Positions 53,817 through 61,941 of a DNA stretch of 64,000 nt are shown here, one piece after another. Numbering within the stretch: position 1 is the stretch's first letter; every line of letters starts with the position of its first letter. The position numbers were made by a program, and so were the translations under genes. The DNA is from Enterobacter sp. SA187. Its GTDB lineage: Bacteria > Pseudomonadota > Gammaproteobacteria > Enterobacterales > Enterobacteriaceae. Under the pieces are notes generated by a model that saw only the letters and a program-made list of their open reading frames with translations, did not search any database and was not told the origin of the DNA. The DNA lies in assembly GCF_001888805.2 (NCBI RefSeq), contig NZ_CP019113.1, forward strand, positions 1,488,001 to 1,552,000. The letters run 5' to 3'.

Positions 53817-56156
53817 ATGCACACACAGACAATATTTGAATTGAGCCAGGAAGCCGAAAGGTTGTTGCAGCTTTCCCTGCATAATCTTCATTCATTACAA
53901 ACGATGCCGGTAGCAAAGCTTGATGATGCGTTGATTACCGATATAAACAACGCCTCCAATGTTCATCCTTTGCATTTCAGCGCGCGTGGAATTGACGCCC
54001 AGCAGGCGACGCTGAGTAACGAACTACGCAAAATTACCCGTCTGGAGATGGTGCTCGCTATCGTCGGTACCATGAAGGCGGGGAAATCCACCACCATTAA
54101 CGCCATCGTCGGCACGGAAGTGCTGCCTAACCGCAACCGTCCGATGACCGCGCTGCCAACCCTGATCCGTCATACGCCGGGGCAAAAAGAGCCGGTGCTG
54201 CATTTTTCCCACGTCGGCCCTATCGATACCCTGACCCAACAGTTGCAGATGCGACTGTTTGGCTTCGATCGCGAGAAACTGGCGCAGAAGCTGGAAATTG
54301 ATAAGGACATGCAGACGCTGCTGGATCGTATTCGTCAGGGCGATGCTTTTGATAAGCACTATCTGGGCGCGCAGCCGATCTTTCACTGCCTGAAAAGCCT
54401 CAACGATCTGGTGCGCCTGTCGAAAGCGCTGGACGTCGATTTCCCGTTTTCTTCTTATACGGCGCTGGAGCATATTCCGGTTATTGAGGTGGAGTTTGTG
54501 CATCTCGCCGGGCTGGAAAAAAACATGGGGCAGTTGACGCTGCTTGATACCCCCGGGCCGAATGAAGCCGGCCAGCCGCATTTGCAGCAGATGCTGAAAG
54601 AGCAGCTGGCGCGCGCCTCGGCGGTACTGGCGGTGATGGATTACACCCAGTTGAAGTCGATTTCCGATGAAGAAGTCCGCGAGGCGATTGCCGCCGTCGG
54701 CAAGTCGGTGCCGCTGTTTGCGCTGGTGAATAAGTTCGACCAGAAGGATCGCAACAGTGACGATGCCGATCAGGTGCGCACGCTGATCGCCGGTACTTTA
54801 ATGAAAGGGCATATCACGCCGACGCAGATTTTCCCGGTCTCCTCCATGTGGGGTTATCTGGCAAACCGTGCCCGGCACGAGCTGCTGCGTAGCGGTAAAC
54901 TGCCCGATCCTGAAGAACAGCGCTGGGTGCAGGACTTTGCCGAAGCCGCCCTGGGCCGCCGCTGGCGGCTGACCGATCTGGATGACAGCGCGCATATTCA
55001 GCATGCCGCCGAATTGCTGTGGGAAGACTCGCTGTTTGAGCAGCCGATCCAGAAACTGCTGCACGCCGCCCATGCCAATGCCTCGCTGTATGCGCTGCGA
55101 TCCGCTTCGCACAAACTGCTCAATTATGCCCAGAGCGCCCGCGAGTATCTGGATTTTCGCTATCAGGGGCTGACGGTGGCGCTGGAAAATCTGGAGCAGA
55201 ATATCGCCCGGCTGGAAGAGGATACCCGTCTGCTGCACGCCTGCCAGGAGCGGGTCAGCGACGAAGTGAATCATGAAGTGGAAGATGCGCTGGCTGCCGC
55301 CGATCGCTTTATCAATGGCGAGCAGGCGACCATTATCAGCGAGATCGACCACTATTTTACCCACAGCGAGCGACCGGAAGAGGCCACGCTTATTAACGCT
55401 GACGAGGAGTTTGGCGTCGGTAAACTGGTGCTGGAGGATGAAAGCCAGGCGCAGGTGGCGCTGAGTAAAATCCGCTCCGCCTGCGAGGTGATTTTGCTGG
55501 GCGCGCAGGATCGCATCAGCCGGGAACTGGCGCAGCGTTTCGATCAGCTGGAGTACACCCTGACCCGGTCGTTACAGGATGCGATGCGCCCGATTGAAAC
55601 CCGTATAAAGGAAGAGCTGAGCCACGCCGGTTTTCGCGCGCGCATCAGCTTACCGGCGTTTCAGGCCAGCACGCTGAACTTCAATACGCGGCAACTGTTT
55701 GTGGATGCCATCGCCGCCGAAGATATTCCTGCCGGGCAGTCGCGCGTCAGCGGCGTGCGGGACAGCATGTCGCGCTGGCTGAACAATCCGGGCTGGGGCT
55801 GGAATGATTATGTCGTCACCCGTACCCGTTACGTTATCGACGTGACCTCGCTGCACCAGAACCTGATTAATCACGTCGCGCATTTTTGCGCGCAGATCCG
55901 TAAGGCGCTGGCGGCGCAGGTTGATGTGTCCGTAACGGCGGGGATGGCGACCTTTTTCGCCGAGTTTTCGCACAGTTTGTCGGGGTTACAGGAAAGCCTG
56001 CGTGACAGCCTGGCGATTCGTCAGCAGAATGAATCGACGGCGGCGGCGCTGCGTCAGCATCTCCGGCAATGCATCACCACTGCCAACTGGATCCACGAAG
56101 ATGCCCGGTTGCTGCGCGATGATATTCAAACCCTGTTTGCGGCAGATCAACCATGA
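53817..56156 (+). CDS. crfC: Dynamin-like GTPase CrfC (YjdA)
   Basis: Large GTPase; in E. coli CrfC binds the replication clamp and promotes colocalisation of nascent sister DNA. 779 residues, longer than the ~742 I recall for E. coli. G1 P-loop GTMKAGKST at 84-92, switch Thr in the MTALPT segment near 110-115, G3 DTPG at 244-247, G4 NKFD at 305-308. Long helical stalk regions follow (about 420-560 and 600-770), dynamin-like. Overlaps yjcZ by four bases. Confidence 0.93.
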   Translation: MHTQTIFELSQEAERLLQLSLHNLHSLQTMPVAKLDDALITDINNASNVHPLHFSARGIDAQQATLSNELRKITRLEMVLAIVGTMKAGKSTTINAIVGTEVLPNRNRPMTALPTLIRHTPGQKEPVLHFSHVGPIDTLTQQLQMRLFGFDREKLAQKLEIDKDMQTLLDRIRQGDAFDKHYLGAQPIFHCLKSLNDLVRLSKALDVDFPFSSYTALEHIPVIEVEFVHLAGLEKNMGQLTLLDTPGPNEAGQPHLQQMLKEQLARASAVLAVMDYTQLKSISDEEVREAIAAVGKSVPLFALVNKFDQKDRNSDDADQVRTLIAGTLMKGHITPTQIFPVSSMWGYLANRARHELLRSGKLPDPEEQRWVQDFAEAALGRRWRLTDLDDSAHIQHAAELLWEDSLFEQPIQKLLHAAHANASLYALRSASHKLLNYAQSAREYLDFRYQGLTVALENLEQNIARLEEDTRLLHACQERVSDEVNHEVEDALAAADRFINGEQATIISEIDHYFTHSERPEEATLINADEEFGVGKLVLEDESQAQVALSKIRSACEVILLGAQDRISRELAQRFDQLEYTLTRSLQDAMRPIETRIKEELSHAGFRARISLPAFQASTLNFNTRQLFVDAIAAEDIPAGQSRVSGVRDSMSRWLNNPGWGWNDYVVTRTRYVIDVTSLHQNLINHVAHFCAQIRKALAAQVDVSVTAGMATFFAEFSHSLSGLQESLRDSLAIRQQNESTAAALRQHLRQCITTANWIHEDARLLRDDIQTLFAADQP

Positions 56157-57037
56157 AAAACCGACTTCTCGACGGACCCGGGCAGACGCTGGAGTGCATC
56201 CAGCCAAAATTTATTGTCGATCTGGTGCAGGGCATTGATGCCCCCCGGCAGACGCAAATCGTGCCCCAGCAACAGGCGTTTCGCGAACGGCTGACGCAGG
56301 AGATAATGACCCAGACGCAGCTGCGTCCGTGGGCGATGTCCGGCATGTATCATGAAAACGATGCGCTGCGTCTCGGGCTGGTGGAAAAACTCGCCAGCAT
56401 GTTCGATCCGGGTCAGCTGGCGCTGGCGCGTATCACGCAGCGCCTGACGATGTTGCAGCAGAACAGTGAACGTCGCCCCGGGCTGTCTGCCGCGCTGCAA
56501 AAACAGTATGACGATATGCTGGCGCATTTCAGTCTGCGCGCCGCCTCGAAAGAGAAAGCCCTGACCCAGCGCGGGCTGATGGTGCAGGCCGGACTGCACA
56601 GCGAGCAGATTTTTACCCGCTGGCGCGCCGGGAAATACGATGGCTGGTCGCTGGCCGGACGCTGTTTTATCGCGCTGGAAGAGCTGCGCTGGGGCGCGTT
56701 TGGCGATGCCTGCCGCTTAACCCGGCCGGAAGTGTCCAGCCTGTTGAAAGACAATCTGCGCATTATGGCCGCCGATTTTATGGCGCAGGGGATAGGGGCG
56801 TCACCGGCCACCCGCCATTTCTATCATCAATGGTTAACCACACCCGCCACGCCGGGCCTGATGGATAATAAAGATCTGCTGGGCTGGTTGGGGGACTGGT
56901 GCGATGTCGATCGTCATCCGGTGTGCTGGTCAGTGACGCAAAGCTGGCAAACGGTGGCGCTGGGTATGCCGCGGCTCTGTTCTGCGACGCGTCTGGCGAC
57001 GGCGCTGGTGGAGGAAGTCTTTAGCGAGGGCGTGTAA
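56153..57037 (+). CDS. yjcZ: YjcZ family protein, partner of CrfC
   Basis: 294-residue soluble protein with no recognised catalytic motif; mainly helical and rich in Gln, Arg and Leu (QAGLHSEQIFTRWRAGKYDG, LVEEVFSEGV end). Its start ATG overlaps the crfC stop (ATGA), so the two are translated together. In E. coli the pair has been linked to motility and c-di-GMP phenotypes and to chromosome cohesion; the molecular role of YjcZ is unknown. Confidence 0.9.
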   Translation: MKNRLLDGPGQTLECIQPKFIVDLVQGIDAPRQTQIVPQQQAFRERLTQEIMTQTQLRPWAMSGMYHENDALRLGLVEKLASMFDPGQLALARITQRLTMLQQNSERRPGLSAALQKQYDDMLAHFSLRAASKEKALTQRGLMVQAGLHSEQIFTRWRAGKYDGWSLAGRCFIALEELRWGAFGDACRLTRPEVSSLLKDNLRIMAADFMAQGIGASPATRHFYHQWLTTPATPGLMDNKDLLGWLGDWCDVDRHPVCWSVTQSWQTVALGMPRLCSATRLATALVEEVFSEGV

Positions 57038-57072
57038 TTCCCCTCCCGCCAGGCGAGAGGGGAAATAGTCTG

Positions 57073-58077
57073 TCAGTGATGCAGCGACTCTGTCGCTTTC
57101 TCTTGTTCAACCGCCGCAGGCGATTGTTGCGGGTTGCCATAGCGCTTCGCATAGAGCGCGGTAATGATGGGCACCAGAATCGCCGTCACAATCACACTGG
57201 CTGCCACCAGCGCCGTAGCTGATGCGGCTACCGGTTCGAAGGCCGGGTTAATCTGCGCGATAATCACCGGGTTTGCCACCGCCGCGCCTGCCGCCGATGA
57301 CGCTGCCACGCCCGCCGTACCGTTACCACCGCCAATCCAGCGGTCCGCCAGGATCAGCGGGATACCGGTAATGATGATGACCGCCACGCCCAGGAAGATC
57401 CCCAGCAGACCGGTATTCAAGATCACATTCAGGTTGATGGTATTCCCCAGCGCGAAACCGAAGAACGGGATCAGCACCGGCGTCGCTTTGCTGAAGAATG
57501 CGCGGAAATCGTGATCAAGGTTGCCCAGCGCAAAACCAATCAGGAACGGCAGGACCGCGCCGATAAAGTGATGCGGTTCGAAGGAGGCCAGACCGGCGGA
57601 TCCGAGGATCACCATGGTCATCAGCGGGCCGGATTCCAGCGACATCAGAACGAAGGCGCCAGACTCTTCTTTGGTGCCGTACTGGTTCATCAGGCTGGCG
57701 TACAGGCCGCCGTTGGTCATATCCATGGCAGAGACAATAGCCAGCACCGACAGCCCGGCAAAGAAGCCCGCCTGAATTCCGGTTTCCGGAATAAAGGTGG
57801 CGGCAATCATTGCCACTATCCATGCCACGGCAATTTTAGTGATCACCAGCGTACCGGATTTACGCAGTACCGTGCCGGTAGCGCGTAAATCAATGGAGGC
57901 GCCAATACAAAAGAACCACACTGCCAGAATAGGCACCGTACCGGTGATCATTCCTTTCGTGAAGGAACCAAAATAAGCGCCGGTATCCGGTGCCAGGGTA
58001 TTTAGAATTGCCCCAAGAAGCAGGGGAACCAGCATCATCCCGCCGGGGATGCGTTCGATCGTGGCCTTGATTTTCAT
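57073..58077 (-). CDS. kdgT: 2-keto-3-deoxygluconate permease KdgT
   Basis: Proton symporter for 2-keto-3-deoxygluconate from pectin or hexuronate breakdown. 334 residues, about ten membrane helices. It begins MKIKATIERIPGGMMLVPLL and carries the family segments AMDMTNGGLYASLMNQYGTK and PFFGFALGNTINL. E. coli has kdgT elsewhere; here it is inserted between yjcZ and proP. A KdgR-like site lies about 205 bases upstream. The C-terminal tail QQSPAAVEQEKATESLHH is variable. Confidence 0.93.
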   Translation of the reverse strand: MKIKATIERIPGGMMLVPLLLGAILNTLAPDTGAYFGSFTKGMITGTVPILAVWFFCIGASIDLRATGTVLRKSGTLVITKIAVAWIVAMIAATFIPETGIQAGFFAGLSVLAIVSAMDMTNGGLYASLMNQYGTKEESGAFVLMSLESGPLMTMVILGSAGLASFEPHHFIGAVLPFLIGFALGNLDHDFRAFFSKATPVLIPFFGFALGNTINLNVILNTGLLGIFLGVAVIIITGIPLILADRWIGGGNGTAGVAASSAAGAAVANPVIIAQINPAFEPVAASATALVAASVIVTAILVPIITALYAKRYGNPQQSPAAVEQEKATESLHH

Positions 58078-58281
58078 TGAAGATCCTCACGCTTCACCGC
58101 GCCATGCGCGCGATAAAAGCTAAAAAATGTAAAATTAATAAAATCAATCAGATAGTTCGCTGATGAGTTGCGTTTATCTCATCGCGGGGATCGCGTTATA
58201 TGCCGACAGGTGCCGCCAGTGCTTTCCTCTTTAAGTGTGCCTGGCGCTATGATGCAGTCATCGGAATATTGATTCAATGAA

Positions 58282-58300
58282 AACGAAACAGTGTTTTAGT
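58282..58300. promoter_or_regulatory. KdgR-like operator of kdgT
   Basis: AACGAAACAGTGTTTTAGT resembles the KdgR palindrome (TGAAAC-N3-GTTTCA) with GAAAC and GTTT halves kept. Position and gene identity support it, but two or three core bases differ. Confidence 0.45.
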
Positions 58301-58464
58301 TATCTGGATCACATATTTCACGTAAAGTTTCTTAAAGGCTCCAGATATTAAAAAGCCTGTAAATGAGTTGTAAAAATAAGGTGTTTTTGACCGGGTTAGC
58401 GATTCGTTTGAGGATCACCTTATTCCCATAAAAATGAGGGTTTTGTCAGCGGTGGGTAAATATG

Positions 58465-58480
58465 TGTGAAGTTGATCACG
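58465..58480. promoter_or_regulatory. CRP site at proP P1
   Basis: TGTGA-AGTTGA-TCACG matches nine of ten CRP half-site bases and resembles the site that represses proP P1 in E. coli. Confidence 0.8.
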
Positions 58481-58697
58481 GTTTTAAACCCTGTTAGGGT
58501 AAAGAGGTCATTAACTGCCCGAACAGGCGTCAACAGGTTTGGCTGTCCAGACTTTAACCAGCTTACGTAACCAAACCTGCTACGCTTGATATTAAAGAAC
58601 GCAATCACCCGGCAACCATTAACTGTGTAGTGTAATGACGAGAGTTTTTACGCTTCCGTCGGCTGTGCGTTCAGGGCAAAGTCCATGAGGATAAAGA

Positions 58698-60200
58698 ATG
58701 TTAAAAAGGAAAAAAGTAAAGCCAATCACGCTGCGCGATGTGACCATTATTGATGATGGGAAACTTCGCAAAGCAATCACCGCCGCATCGCTCGGTAATG
58801 CGATGGAGTGGTTTGATTTCGGTGTTTATGGATTTGTTGCTTATGCGCTCGGTAAGGTCTTCTTCCCGGATGCTAACCCCAGCGTGCAGATGATCGCTGC
58901 GCTGGCGACCTTCTCTGTACCTTTCCTTATTCGTCCGTTGGGCGGATTGTTCTTCGGCATGTTAGGCGATAAGTATGGCCGTCAGAAAATACTCGCCATG
59001 ACGATTGTCATCATGTCCGTCAGTACCTTCTGTATTGGTCTGATCCCCTCTTATGCCTCTATAGGCATCTGGGCGCCGATCCTGCTGTTGCTGTGTAAAA
59101 TGGCGCAGGGGTTCTCGGTTGGCGGCGAATACACCGGGGCGTCAATCTTCGTGGCGGAGTACTCTCCTGACCGTAAGCGCGGCTTTATGGGCAGCTGGCT
59201 GGATTTCGGCTCCATTGCCGGTTTCGTGCTGGGCGCGGGCGTGGTGGTGCTGATTTCCACCGTCGTCGGTGAAGAGAACTTCCTTGACTGGGGCTGGCGT
59301 CTGCCGTTCTTCCTGGCGCTGCCGCTGGGTCTGATTGGTCTTTATCTGCGTCATGCGCTGGAAGAGACCCCGGCGTTCCAGCAGCATGTGGATAAGCTGG
59401 AGCAGGGCGATCGCGAAGGGTTGCAGGACGGGCCGAAAGTCTCGTTCAAAGAGATTGCCACCAAACACTGGCGCAGCCTGCTGACCTGTATTGGTCTGGT
59501 GATCTCCACCAACGTGACCTATTACATGTTGCTGACCTACATGCCAAGCTACCTGTCCCATAACCTGCACTATTCCGAAGATCATGGCGTACTGATTATC
59601 ATCGCCATCATGATCGGGATGCTGTTTGTGCAGCCGGTGATGGGCCTGCTGAGCGACCGTTTTGGCCGCCGCCCGTTTATCATTCTGGGCAGCGTGGCGC
59701 TGTTCTCGCTGGCTATTCCGGCGTTCATTATGATCAACAGTAATATCATCGGCCTGATTTTTGCCGGGCTGCTGATGCTGGCGGTGATCCTGAACTGCTT
59801 CACCGGCGTGATGGCCTCCTCCTTACCGGCGATGTTCCCGACGCATATCCGTTTCAGCGCGCTGGCGAGCGCCTTTAATATCTCGGTGCTGATTGCCGGT
59901 CTGACGCCAACCCTGGCCGCCTGGCTGGTGGAAAGCTCAGAGAACCTGATGATGCCTGCCTATTACCTGATGGTGGTGGCGGTGATTGGTTTGATTACCG
60001 GTATTACCATGAAAGAGACGGCGAACCGCCCGCTGCGCGGCGCAACCCCGGCGGCGTCGGACATTCAGGAAGCCCGTGAGATCCTGCGTGAGCATCACGA
60101 CAATATCGAGCAGAAAATCGAAGATATTGATCAGGAGATCGCTGAACTGCAGGAGAAGCGTACCCGTCTGGTGCAGCAGCACCCGCGTATTGACGAGTAA
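58698..60200 (+). CDS. proP: Osmosensing proline/betaine transporter ProP
   Basis: MFS proton symporter that both senses osmotic stress and imports proline, glycine betaine and ectoine. 500 residues, E. coli length: twelve membrane helices with GMLGDKYGRQ and LSDRFGRRP loops, then a C-terminal antiparallel coiled coil (about 468-498, heptads in NIEQKIEDIDQEIAELQEKR) that tunes the osmotic set point. The start MLKRKKVKPITLRDVTIIDD follows TGAGGATAAAGA. Confidence 0.97.
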   Translation: MLKRKKVKPITLRDVTIIDDGKLRKAITAASLGNAMEWFDFGVYGFVAYALGKVFFPDANPSVQMIAALATFSVPFLIRPLGGLFFGMLGDKYGRQKILAMTIVIMSVSTFCIGLIPSYASIGIWAPILLLLCKMAQGFSVGGEYTGASIFVAEYSPDRKRGFMGSWLDFGSIAGFVLGAGVVVLISTVVGEENFLDWGWRLPFFLALPLGLIGLYLRHALEETPAFQQHVDKLEQGDREGLQDGPKVSFKEIATKHWRSLLTCIGLVISTNVTYYMLLTYMPSYLSHNLHYSEDHGVLIIIAIMIGMLFVQPVMGLLSDRFGRRPFIILGSVALFSLAIPAFIMINSNIIGLIFAGLLMLAVILNCFTGVMASSLPAMFPTHIRFSALASAFNISVLIAGLTPTLAAWLVESSENLMMPAYYLMVVAVIGLITGITMKETANRPLRGATPAASDIQEAREILREHHDNIEQKIEDIDQEIAELQEKRTRLVQQHPRIDE

Positions 60201-60217
60201 TCTTCCCCTCACCCCGG

Positions 60218-60238
60218 CCCTCTCCCCATGGGAGAGGG
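60218..60238. terminator. Hairpin between proP and the NicO gene
   Basis: CCCTCTCCC-CATG-GGAGAGGG-type inverted repeat between convergent genes, after a CCCCTCACCCCGG tract common in enteric intergenic DNA. No T-run. Confidence 0.5.
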
Positions 60239-61192
60239 TTAACATCCCGCCGCAATAAAATCCCCGTTCGCGCTCACCGGTATTACCGTTAAAAACAGCA
60301 CTGAGGCAAAGAGGATTATCGCCATCCCCCCGGCGATTTTCAGCGCCGGAACAATCCATGTCTGGCGCTGCCCGCCAAACAGCGCCGCCGTACGGTTGCG
60401 GGCATAGCGTACCGCCAGCGACAGGCCGATGATCGAAAGACCGGTGCCGAGCGACATGGTCATCACCGCTGCCATGCCCCAGCTGACCATGCCCAGCGCA
60501 TTCGAAAACAGCAAAATCATGATCGCCCCGCTGCACGGGCGCGCGCCGATAGAGAGCATCACGCCCGCGCGCGTTTTCCAGTCGCCGCTGGTGGCTAAGC
60601 CCACGCCATGATGATGACCACAGCCGCAGTCCGGCGCGTGTCCTGTGTGAAGCGGTTTCATGCGATGGATACGCAGTCCGCGCGTGGGGAGGCTTCTGGC
60701 GGCCTGATAGATCACATAGCAGCCGAAGCCGCCGATCAGCAGCGCGCTGCTTTTTTCGACGTACCAGCGGCTTTGGCTCAGATCCCCCGACGCCAGGTTA
60801 AAGCCAACGGCGAGGATAAAGACAAAGGCAATGGCGCTGACGCCCTGCAACAGGCTACCGAAAAACGGGATCAGCCGCGCCGCCAGCGGGCTTTCCTGAT
60901 TAGTGCCGAGCCAGGTGGTAACGATAAATTTGCCGTGCCCCGGCCCGATGGCGTGCAGCACGCCGTAAAAGAACGCGCCGACCAGCAGCCACAGGCCGCC
61001 GCTCAGCTGATGATTATTGAGTTGCAGCAGATACATCACCAGATAACGGTGCAGCGTGATCTGCGTGCTCAGGCACCACTGCAAAAAAGCGCCCCAGTGG
61101 TGGTGCAACAGCAGAAGAGCCGCCAGCGCGATAAGGGTGCAGGTTATCGCGCCGGGGAGCCGCCATGAGCGGGTCAGTGCTGGAGTCATCAT
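60239..61192 (-). CDS. NicO-family nickel/cobalt (metal) transporter
   Basis: 317-residue inner-membrane protein of the NicO/RcnA superfamily, most often metal exporters. Six or seven hydrophobic segments; signatures GVLHAIGPGHGKFIVTTWL (HAxGPGHG) near 74-92 and GARPCSGAIMILLFSNALG near 220. A His/Cys loop GHAPDCGCGHHHGVGL (about 184-199) lies between them and probably binds metal. It is not RcnA itself. No RcnR-type regulator is adjacent. The metal, Ni, Co or Zn, is not shown by sequence. Confidence 0.85.
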   Translation of the reverse strand: MMTPALTRSWRLPGAITCTLIALAALLLLHHHWGAFLQWCLSTQITLHRYLVMYLLQLNNHQLSGGLWLLVGAFFYGVLHAIGPGHGKFIVTTWLGTNQESPLAARLIPFFGSLLQGVSAIAFVFILAVGFNLASGDLSQSRWYVEKSSALLIGGFGCYVIYQAARSLPTRGLRIHRMKPLHTGHAPDCGCGHHHGVGLATSGDWKTRAGVMLSIGARPCSGAIMILLFSNALGMVSWGMAAVMTMSLGTGLSIIGLSLAVRYARNRTAALFGGQRQTWIVPALKIAGGMAIILFASVLFLTVIPVSANGDFIAAGC

Positions 61193-61229
61193 AAATGCCC
61201 GTCGGGAAATGATGACCAGAGTATAGAGG

Positions 61230-61844
61230 TTAGGCCGCGTTAAGGTAACGGGATAACTGCCGCTGATGGTAACGCGCCAGCAGCAGCACCGTGGTCAGCG
61301 CACCCAGCAGCGCGCAGAACATGTCTGACTGGGTATCCCAGGGATCGCCCTGGGTGCCGAGGAAATCGTCCGCGCCCTGGCCCATCGCCAGTGCCGCCCA
61401 CCACTCGATCAGCTCATACATGGCGCTGATCGCCAGCGCAATACAGCACACCACAAAGCCGAGCATTTTCCGCCCGCGCACAAAGGCACCGCGCACCAGG
61501 ATCTCCCGCGCTGCCAGCGCCGGCACCAGCCCCTGGAAAAAGTGGCCGAGTTTGTCATAGGGGTTGCGGTCAAGCCCGAGCCACGCCTGCACATCAAAGC
61601 CAATCGGCACTTTCGCGTAGGTATACATACCGCCGACCATCAGAATAATGGCGTGGAAAAAAATCAGCGTATACAGCAAGGGGGTGAGGGGATAGCGCGC
61701 GTGGGTGGCCCACAGCAGGGGAATGAGGATCAGCACCGGCGTGACTTCCATCAGCCAGGTAATTTTATCGCCAGCGTAAATACCGGTGTAGACAACAATC
61801 AGCGCCAGCAGCAGGGCTGCGACTTTTAACAGAGAGGATGGCAT
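61230..61844 (-). CDS. yjdF: DUF2238 membrane protein, YjdF-like
   Basis: 204-residue inner-membrane protein with five or six helices. The family motifs are FARNPYDRIGH-like (here LDRNPYDKLGHFFQGLVPAL) and YELIEWWAALAMGQGADDFLGTQGDPWDTQSDM, matching E. coli YjdF in character. Function unknown; conserved acidic and aromatic residues suggest a transport or metal role. Tandem with the NicO gene, 37 bases apart, so the two may be cotranscribed. Confidence 0.85.
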   Translation of the reverse strand: MPSSLLKVAALLLALIVVYTGIYAGDKITWLMEVTPVLILIPLLWATHARYPLTPLLYTLIFFHAIILMVGGMYTYAKVPIGFDVQAWLGLDRNPYDKLGHFFQGLVPALAAREILVRGAFVRGRKMLGFVVCCIALAISAMYELIEWWAALAMGQGADDFLGTQGDPWDTQSDMFCALLGALTTVLLLARYHQRQLSRYLNAA

Positions 61845-61899
61845 GGGTTTTCATCCGGATGAAAACCTTAACTATTGACCGGAACGGCCGCGGAGACAA

Positions 61900-61931
61900 C
61901 CTGAAAATAACAGGGGCCGTTACCGGCCCCG
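61900..61931 (-). terminator. Terminator of the autotransporter gene
   Basis: Minus strand GGGGCCG-GTAA-CGGCCCC followed by TGTTATTTTC, ten bases after the stop codon. Confidence 0.82.
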
Positions 61932-61941
61932 TGGAATTAAA

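Larger units (their letters stand above)
58078..58697. promoter_or_regulatory. Divergent kdgT/proP control region
   Basis: 620 bases with no gene. It holds the kdgT promoter (minus) and the proP promoters (plus). Visible sites are a CRP palindrome (58465-58480) and a KdgR-like box (58282-58300). A second CRP-like half site GATCACATATTTCACG lies near 58308-58323. E. coli proP has a CRP-repressed, osmotically induced P1 and a stationary-phase P2 nearer the gene. Confidence 0.7.
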
